Positions 14,384 to 19,109 of a stretch of DNA of 19,109 bases are shown here, piece after piece. The notes under the pieces are model-generated. The model was not told where the DNA came from. It searched no databases and saw only the letters and a program-made list of their open reading frames with translations. This DNA is from UBA4132 sp037133675. GTDB taxonomy: Bacteria; Pseudomonadota; Gammaproteobacteria; Methylococcales; Methylomonadaceae. The position numbers and the translations under genes were made by a program. Where the stretch lies: NCBI GenBank assembly GCA_037133675.1, contig JBAXNR010000083.1:1-19109 (forward strand), given 5' to 3'. The first letter of the stretch is position 1, and each line of letters opens with the position of its first letter.

Positions 14384-15192
14384 ATATTATCCATTATTGG
14401 CGAGCGATGTCGGGAATTGTCGGACGTGAATTATGGCGTTTTGTTACCCAACGTGAGCGATTTATTTCTGCCTTAGTGAGACCGTTAATTTGGTTATTTG
14501 TGTTTGCCGCAGGTTTTAGAGCATCCTTAGGCTTAGCGATTAGTCCGCCTTATGAAACCTATATTTTGTATGAAGTGTATATCACCCCTGGTTTATGCGG
14601 CATGATTCAGCTATTTAATGGAATGCAAAGCTCGTTATCAATGGCGTATGACCGTGAAATGGGTAGTATGCGTACTTTGTTAGTGTGTCCGTTACCACGC
14701 TGGTTTTTATTGCTCAGTAAATTACTGGCAGGAACGGCTGTGTCCGTGTTGCAAGTCTATGTATTTTTAGCAATTGCCAAAGCCTACGACATCAATATAC
14801 CTCTGATGGGCTATCTAACTGTTTTACCCCCTTTGTTGTTATCGGGTTTAATGTTGGGGGCGTTAGGACTACTATTATCCTCGTTCATCAAACAACTGGA
14901 AAACTTTGCAGGGGTGATGAATTTTGTTATCTTTCCAATGTTTTTTATGTCAACAGCACTTTATCCGTTGTGGAAAATTAAAGAATCCAGTGCGTTGCTT
15001 TACAATCTGGCGAAATACAATCCATTTTCACAAGCGGTCGAATTAACACGGTTTGCTTTGTACGGTCAATTTAACCAAGAAGCATTTATTTATACGTTGC
15101 TTGCTTTTATAGTATTTATGATAGCTGCCATCATTGGTTATAATCCGTCGAAAGGAATGATGATAAAAAAAGGTGGCGGTCGAGGCGACTGA
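14380..15192 (+). CDS. ABC-2 type permease, PedC-like
   Basis: 270 residues with six hydrophobic segments (roughly 32-50, 66-85, 107-130, 141-168, 178-196, 236-255). It is of the ABC-2 export type (RELWRFVTQRERF; YDREMGSMRTLLVCPLPR; the ABC-2 signature region AKYNPFSQAVELTRFALYG). From memory it matches the PedC-like permease of alcohol-oxidation clusters (TIGR03861 type). Together with the ATPase it would form an inner-membrane exporter, proposed in pseudomonads to act in aromatic alcohol or ethanol catabolism; the transported compound is not known here. It ends the tight operon: the next gene starts 121 nt later with its own ribosome site. Confidence 0.9.
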   Translation: MNIIHYWRAMSGIVGRELWRFVTQRERFISALVRPLIWLFVFAAGFRASLGLAISPPYETYILYEVYITPGLCGMIQLFNGMQSSLSMAYDREMGSMRTLLVCPLPRWFLLLSKLLAGTAVSVLQVYVFLAIAKAYDINIPLMGYLTVLPPLLLSGLMLGALGLLLSSFIKQLENFAGVMNFVIFPMFFMSTALYPLWKIKESSALLYNLAKYNPFSQAVELTRFALYGQFNQEAFIYTLLAFIVFMIAAIIGYNPSKGMMIKKGGGRGD

Positions 15193-15313
15193 TGACTTGA
15201 ATCCAAGAATGTTTTTACGCTGGTAAATTAGGAGTATCATAAATAGTGATTTTTAGCTTTGCCGCTTACAAGTTACGTCCAGTCCACTCATTTTTTATCA
15301 GGAGTCCTTAGTT

Positions 15314-17242
15314 ATGTCTCGCCTTGCTTCAGTGACAACCCCTTTAGGTTCAGACACCTTGCTATTTAGCCGCATGAGTGGCTATGAAGAAATGAGCCGA
15401 CTTTTTGAGTATGAAGTGGACTTAATAGTTGGAAATAAAAGTTCAGGATCGATCACAACCGCAGGTTTTCCTGTTAATAAGGTGCTTGGACAGGCAATGA
15501 CGGTTGCCTTGGAATTACCAGATGGGGCAGGTATCCGCTATTTTCACGGGTTAGTCACTCAATTTAGGCATTACGGTGTAGGGGAAGATTGTTTTTTATA
15601 CCGTGCAGTATTGCGTCCTTGGTTATGGTTTTTAACACGCACCAGTAATTGTCGTATTTTTCAAGAAAAATCCGTTCCAGATATTATTAAAGAAGTATTT
15701 ACAGCCAATCAGTTTAGTGATTTTAAACTGGAATTAACGCGCTCGTATAAAACTCGAAATTATTGTGTTCAATACCGTGAAACGGATTTTAATTTTGTCA
15801 GTCGCTTAATGGAAGACGAAGGCATTTTTTATTTCTTTAAACACGAAAAAACTAAACATACCTTAGTGATTGGCGATTCTGTCGGTGTCTATCAAACGAT
15901 TGCAGGGTACGCCACGATTCCCTATTTTCCACCTGAAAATGTAGGACGACGAAAACAAGATCATATTTTCGAGTGGCATACCGCTCACAAAGTCCAATCA
16001 GGGACTTATGTGCTAAACGATTATGACTTTGAAAAACCCAAAAGCCCTCTAGTCACCAAATTCACTGAGAAAAAACCACACAGCCATGCTGAAGGTGAAC
16101 AATATGATTATCCAGGTAATTACTTTGAACCCCCGCTTGGAGAAAGTTATGCCAATATTCGACTGGATGAGTTACAAACCGAACATGAAGTCATGCAAGG
16201 TAGAGGTAACGCACTTGGTTTAACCACAGGAATGTTATTTACCCTAAAAGATCATTACATTGCCCCTGAAAATACCAAACATATTGTTATCTCAGCTAAT
16301 TTCATTATTGTATGCAACCAATATCGTAGCGGTTCTTCTGCCGAAGATGACCATTATGAATGCAGTTTTAAGGCGATTCGGTCAACTCAGCAGTTTCGCC
16401 CCCAACGACTAACCCCCGCGCCTTTTGTGCAAGGACCACAAACGGCCACCGTAGTTGGTAAAAGCGGTGAAGAAATTTGGACGGACAAATACGGACGTAT
16501 TAAAGTACAGTTTCACTGGGAAAGAAATGGCAAACAGAATGAAACTAGCTCGTGTTGGATACGGGTTGCCTACCCTGTCGCAGGTAAACAATGGGGTTGG
16601 GTATCTTTACCGCGTATAGGGCAAGAAGTCGTGGTGGGCTTTTTAGAAGGCAATCCCGATAGACCCCTGATAACAGGCAGTGTGTACAATGCCAATCAAA
16701 TGCCACCCTACACCTTACCTGCCAATCAAACCCAAAGTGGACTCAAAAGCCGCAGCTCTAAAGAAGGTGTCGCCGATAATTTTAATGAACTGCGTTTTGA
16801 AGATAAAAAAGGTTCAGAAGAAGTTTATTTTCATGCGGAAAAAGACCTTAACTGCGTGGTCGAAAATAATGAAACCCGAAAAATCGGGCTGGATAAAAAA
16901 GATAAGGGCAACCAGACGCTAGAAATTTATAATGACCGAACCGCCACTTTAAAGATGGGCAATGATACCCTAACGGTCGAAAAAGGTAACAGCACTACTA
17001 AGATTAGTTTAGGTGACTATAAGCTCGATGTGGATGTGGGCAAAGTCACAATTACCGCCATGAATTCTATTGAACTAAAAGTCGGCAGTAACACCATTAA
17101 ACTCGATCAAAAAGGCATTACCGTCAACGGTATCATGGTAAAAGTAGACGCAACTGCAAAATTGGATGCCAACAGCCCACTCACCACAGTAAGTGCCGAT
17201 GTTGGGTTGACACTCAGTGGCTTAATGACCAAAATCAATTAG
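15314..17242 (+). CDS. vgrG: Type VI secretion spike protein VgrG
   Basis: VgrG trimers form the puncturing spike of the T6SS tube. The 642 residues comprise a gp27/gp44-like base (about 1-365, starting RLASVTTPLGSDTLLFSRMSG; also YCVQYRETDFNFVSRLMEDEGIFY), the gp5-like OB-fold (about 378-462, with YGRIKVQFHW, CWIRVA and GNPDRPLITGSVYN), and a beta-helix needle of short repeats (about 500-642) without an added enzymatic domain. It is therefore a structural, not 'evolved', VgrG, and cargo should attach through partners such as the downstream adaptor and PAAR. Good ribosome site AGGAGT before the ATG. No other T6SS core genes are nearby, so this is an orphan vgrG island relying on a core elsewhere. 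Confidence 0.97.
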   Translation: MSRLASVTTPLGSDTLLFSRMSGYEEMSRLFEYEVDLIVGNKSSGSITTAGFPVNKVLGQAMTVALELPDGAGIRYFHGLVTQFRHYGVGEDCFLYRAVLRPWLWFLTRTSNCRIFQEKSVPDIIKEVFTANQFSDFKLELTRSYKTRNYCVQYRETDFNFVSRLMEDEGIFYFFKHEKTKHTLVIGDSVGVYQTIAGYATIPYFPPENVGRRKQDHIFEWHTAHKVQSGTYVLNDYDFEKPKSPLVTKFTEKKPHSHAEGEQYDYPGNYFEPPLGESYANIRLDELQTEHEVMQGRGNALGLTTGMLFTLKDHYIAPENTKHIVISANFIIVCNQYRSGSSAEDDHYECSFKAIRSTQQFRPQRLTPAPFVQGPQTATVVGKSGEEIWTDKYGRIKVQFHWERNGKQNETSSCWIRVAYPVAGKQWGWVSLPRIGQEVVVGFLEGNPDRPLITGSVYNANQMPPYTLPANQTQSGLKSRSSKEGVADNFNELRFEDKKGSEEVYFHAEKDLNCVVENNETRKIGLDKKDKGNQTLEIYNDRTATLKMGNDTLTVEKGNSTTKISLGDYKLDVDVGKVTITAMNSIELKVGSNTIKLDQKGITVNGIMVKVDATAKLDANSPLTTVSADVGLTLSGLMTKIN

Positions 17243-17253
17243 CAGGCATTAAC

Positions 17254-17838
17254 ATGACCGAATCAACGTTAATAAAAATCAAACAAATGAATGCCGATGC
17301 GATTGCCCAAGGCATAAAATTCGATGAACAAGCGATTGCGTTACTGCAAGATAAACCAACAACAGTGGATTACCTTAATCAACTGATAGCACTTAAGCTT
17401 TATCCAGACGCAGTACGGTTTTTAGCACACGCCCTGCCTAAACGTGAAGCGACATGGTGGGCGTGTTTATGCGCTCGCAACACCCTCACAGATAAAACCC
17501 CAGCCAATGAAATCAAAGCCATTGAACTTGCCGAGGCGTGGGTGTACAAACCGACTGAAAACACTTGCAAACCAACCCTAGCGGCGGCAGAGGCAACCGA
17601 ATACAAAACCGCTGCCAGTTGGGCAGCCATTGCCGCATTTTGGAGCGGTGACGACATATCACCTACACCACACGCGGTTATACCGCCCACTGAAAAACTA
17701 TACGCTAAAGCGGTGATAGGTGCAGTGATGTTGGCAGCGACCCAAGGCGAAGCCAGTAAAGTGAATGACAAATACCTGCTTTTTTTGCAACAAGGCATCA
17801 ATATCGCCAGTGGTGGCGATGGTCGAACAGTTCAATAA
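17254..17838 (+). CDS. Small VgrG-associated protein, probable adaptor
   Basis: 194 residues, no signal peptide or membrane segment. It is helical and alanine-rich, with a repeat-like layout (LYPDAVRFLAHALPKREATWWACLCAR; EWV-type AIELAEAWVYKPTE; TAASWAAIAAFWSGDDISP). From memory this is the type of protein annotated as DUF6931 and found between VgrG and PAAR genes. It starts 11 nt after the vgrG stop and ends 36 nt before the PAAR start, so it belongs to the cassette. A role in loading PAAR or cargo onto VgrG is the most likely one, but this is inference from position. Confidence 0.72.
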   Translation: MTESTLIKIKQMNADAIAQGIKFDEQAIALLQDKPTTVDYLNQLIALKLYPDAVRFLAHALPKREATWWACLCARNTLTDKTPANEIKAIELAEAWVYKPTENTCKPTLAAAEATEYKTAASWAAIAAFWSGDDISPTPHAVIPPTEKLYAKAVIGAVMLAATQGEASKVNDKYLLFLQQGINIASGGDGRTVQ

Positions 17839-17874
17839 AGCATATTTTAACTTTTCATCGTAGCAGGAAAGATT

Positions 17875-18174
17875 ATGGGACAACCAGCCGCAAGACTATC
17901 TGATATGCACGTCTGCCCGATGGTAACACCAGGTGTGCCACCTATTCCTCATGTGGGCGGACCAATACTGCCACCCTGTGCCGTCACCGTCTTGATAGGC
18001 GGTATGCCTGCCGCCCGAGTCGGTGATATGGCACTTTGCGTAGGGCCGCCTGATGTTATCGCACTGGGCTCGCTGACCGTGTTAATTATGGGGCAACCTG
18101 CCGCCAGAATGGGGGATACGATGGCTCATGGTGGTACGATTGTTATGGGGTGGCCGACGGTGTTGATTGGTTAA
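17875..18174 (+). CDS. PAAR-domain spike tip protein
   Basis: PAAR proteins sharpen the VgrG spike with a metal-bound cone and can carry effectors. The 99 residues are a stand-alone PAAR fold with three P-A-A-R motifs (residues 4-7, 45-48, 75-78) each followed by a GD/SD turn. Likely zinc ligands are H12, H26, C55 and H85. There is no N- or C-terminal extension, so it carries no built-in toxin. A good ribosome site (AGGAAAG) precedes the ATG. A short hairpin with a T run follows the stop. Confidence 0.95.
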   Translation: MGQPAARLSDMHVCPMVTPGVPPIPHVGGPILPPCAVTVLIGGMPAARVGDMALCVGPPDVIALGSLTVLIMGQPAARMGDTMAHGGTIVMGWPTVLIG

Positions 18175-18179
18175 ATAGC

Positions 18180-18197
18180 ACCCTAACAGGGTTTTTA
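18180..18197 (+). terminator. Weak terminator after the PAAR gene
   Basis: A 5-bp stem ACCCT (18180-18184) / AGGGT (18188-18192) with loop AAC, followed by a T run. It is short, so partial read-through into the next gene is expected. Confidence 0.5.
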
Positions 18198-18214
18198 ACT
18201 GGAATGTAATTTAT

Positions 18215-18247
18215 ACCTCGACTCATTATTGAGCTTACGAGGTTTTA
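18215..18247 (+). promoter_or_regulatory. Two-stem hairpin in the leader of the last gene
   Basis: Outer stem ACCTCG (18215-18220) / CGAGGT (18238-18243) encloses an inner stem CTCA (18222-18225) / TGAG (18230-18233), then TTTT-AAC. It lies 22 nt before the ATG at 18270. It could be a second terminator or a structured leader; with the weak terminator before it, it separates the last gene from the PAAR gene. Confidence 0.45.
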
Positions 18248-18269
18248 ACAAATATTAAGGAGTGGTTCA

Positions 18270-18962
18270 ATGGCTGGTGGAGGAAATGGTCCAAAAGGGG
18301 TTGGAGCAAACCGCGAAAAAATTGATGGGGGAACTTCGGCTTTAATATGTACACCCACGCAGAGTACGACAGGTACAAAGCCGCCCGATTATACAAATTT
18401 TCATGCAAAGCGAATAACCCATAATCTAAAATCTGAAAGCGAAGAATTCTACTCTATTAGCTTCAAAGGCTTTGACAGCGCAGAAATGGGAATTGACTGT
18501 AGAACATTTCGCTTTACAGTTGCACCAACTGTAAAAGCTATCAATATCGAATATGAGGATTGGGGATTTAATGATATTTATGTTTTTTACTTTTTTAGAA
18601 TAACAGCGAAGATTGAATGGGAGATTTGTGGCGTGACTCCTAATGGGGAAACAAAAGATATAAAATTTTCTACAGAATTCAGTATTCGTATGACGATTAA
18701 ACGGTTAATGATTCTCGAGGTACAGCGAGAAGGACTGGGGGGGTTAAAATTGTTATTACTTATGAATACGATTGATAAAGTAACGGATTGGCTTGCCAAG
18801 CTGCCGATGGTTATTCTCATGATTCGGACAATTGAGAACACGATGACGGACTATTGCAATGGAAAGTTGGATATCCAAGAAAAACTTCGGGAAATATTTA
18901 AGCACCAAATACAGGAAATGGAATGGAAACCACGAATAGTGGATGGGAGATTCGAGGCGTAA
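18270..18962 (+). CDS. Unrecognised protein in T6SS cargo position
   Basis: 230 residues starting MAGGGNGPKGVGANREK, with a glycine-rich N-terminus and no signal peptide. Residues ~40-145 are beta-rich with alternating aromatic residues (YSISFKGFDS, INIEYEDWGF, IYVFYFFRITAKIEWEI). Residues ~145-195 contain a hydrophobic to amphipathic stretch (GGLKLLLLMNTIDKV, LAKLPMVILMIRTI), and the tail is helical and charged. I do not recognise a family and see no catalytic motif. A strong AAGGAG site precedes the ATG. Directly following VgrG-adaptor-PAAR, it is in the usual place for a cargo effector, but an immunity or accessory protein is equally possible. No further gene is visible before the window ends. 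Confidence 0.65.
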   Translation: MAGGGNGPKGVGANREKIDGGTSALICTPTQSTTGTKPPDYTNFHAKRITHNLKSESEEFYSISFKGFDSAEMGIDCRTFRFTVAPTVKAINIEYEDWGFNDIYVFYFFRITAKIEWEICGVTPNGETKDIKFSTEFSIRMTIKRLMILEVQREGLGGLKLLLLMNTIDKVTDWLAKLPMVILMIRTIENTMTDYCNGKLDIQEKLREIFKHQIQEMEWKPRIVDGRFEA

Positions 18963-18984
18963 TTCCTATGGGGAAACTCGTAAG

Positions 18985-19040
18985 ATAGGTAGAGCAAAGC
19001 GAAAACCATCACCAAACAACGCGATAAGATGCGCTACATA
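18985..19040. repeat. Degenerate dispersed repeat (GTAGGATGGGTAGAGC type)
   Basis: The stretch GTAAGATAGGTAGAGCAAAG and what follows resembles, with several changes, a dispersed intergenic repeat seen in many gammaproteobacterial genomes (from memory). The next bases (ACAACGCGATAAGATGCGCTAC) continue that repeat type. No gene is seen to the end of the window. Confidence 0.45.
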
Positions 19041-19109
19041 GGCTAGGCTAAGTACCACGGCTTTCTCATAAAAAATTAACTTGCTTAAGCGTTAAAATTA
19101 GTTTTTTCG

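Overview
The window looks like the chromosome of a gammaproteobacterium. RuvC, RuvA and RuvB, the Gly(GCC) and Cys(GCA) tRNAs, a bacteriohemerythrin, a PQQ-alcohol-oxidation type ABC cluster and a VgrG/PAAR island fit a methylotroph- or sulfur-oxidiser-like lineage (Methylococcales or Thiotrichales). That placement is inference from gene content and from dispersed palindromic repeats of a type I associate with those groups; it is not a computed result.

Left part, minus strand (1-5622). In transcription order: a TSUP-family membrane permease, ruvC (1 nt after it), a PAS-degenerate GGDEF-EAL protein, a bacteriohemerythrin overlapping it by 8 nt, then ruvA and ruvB overlapping as ATGA. The c-di-GMP/hemerythrin pair sits inside what is normally a contiguous ruvC-ruvA-ruvB block. 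A 54-nt direct repeat with one mismatch (1658-1711 and 4378-4431) marks both edges. It contains the 3' end of ruvC and the ruvA start codon, and so looks like the scar of the insertion or duplication that split the locus.

Middle part, minus strand (5623-9294). After a structured gene-free stretch come a small exported protein with a clear terminator, a tRNA-Cys and a tRNA-Gly with a strong promoter, a single-pass membrane protein with an SH3-like C-terminal domain, and a 563-residue protein that I do not recognise with confidence.

Right part, plus strand (9599-15192). This is a tightly packed run: a NodU/CmcH-type carbamoyltransferase, then the four-gene set usually found beside PQQ-dependent alcohol dehydrogenases (periplasmic binding protein, YVTN beta-propeller, ABC ATPase, ABC permease). 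The last four genes overlap by 11, 4 and 4 nt. A 97-bp four-palindrome REP-type element lies inside the signal-peptide coding region of the beta-propeller gene. The dehydrogenase itself is not in the window.

Far right, plus strand (15314-18962). This is a type VI secretion spike cassette: VgrG, a small probable adaptor, a PAAR tip protein, and an unrecognised 230-residue protein in the position where cargo effectors are usually found. No T6SS core genes or obvious immunity gene are visible. The window ends in a degenerate dispersed repeat.
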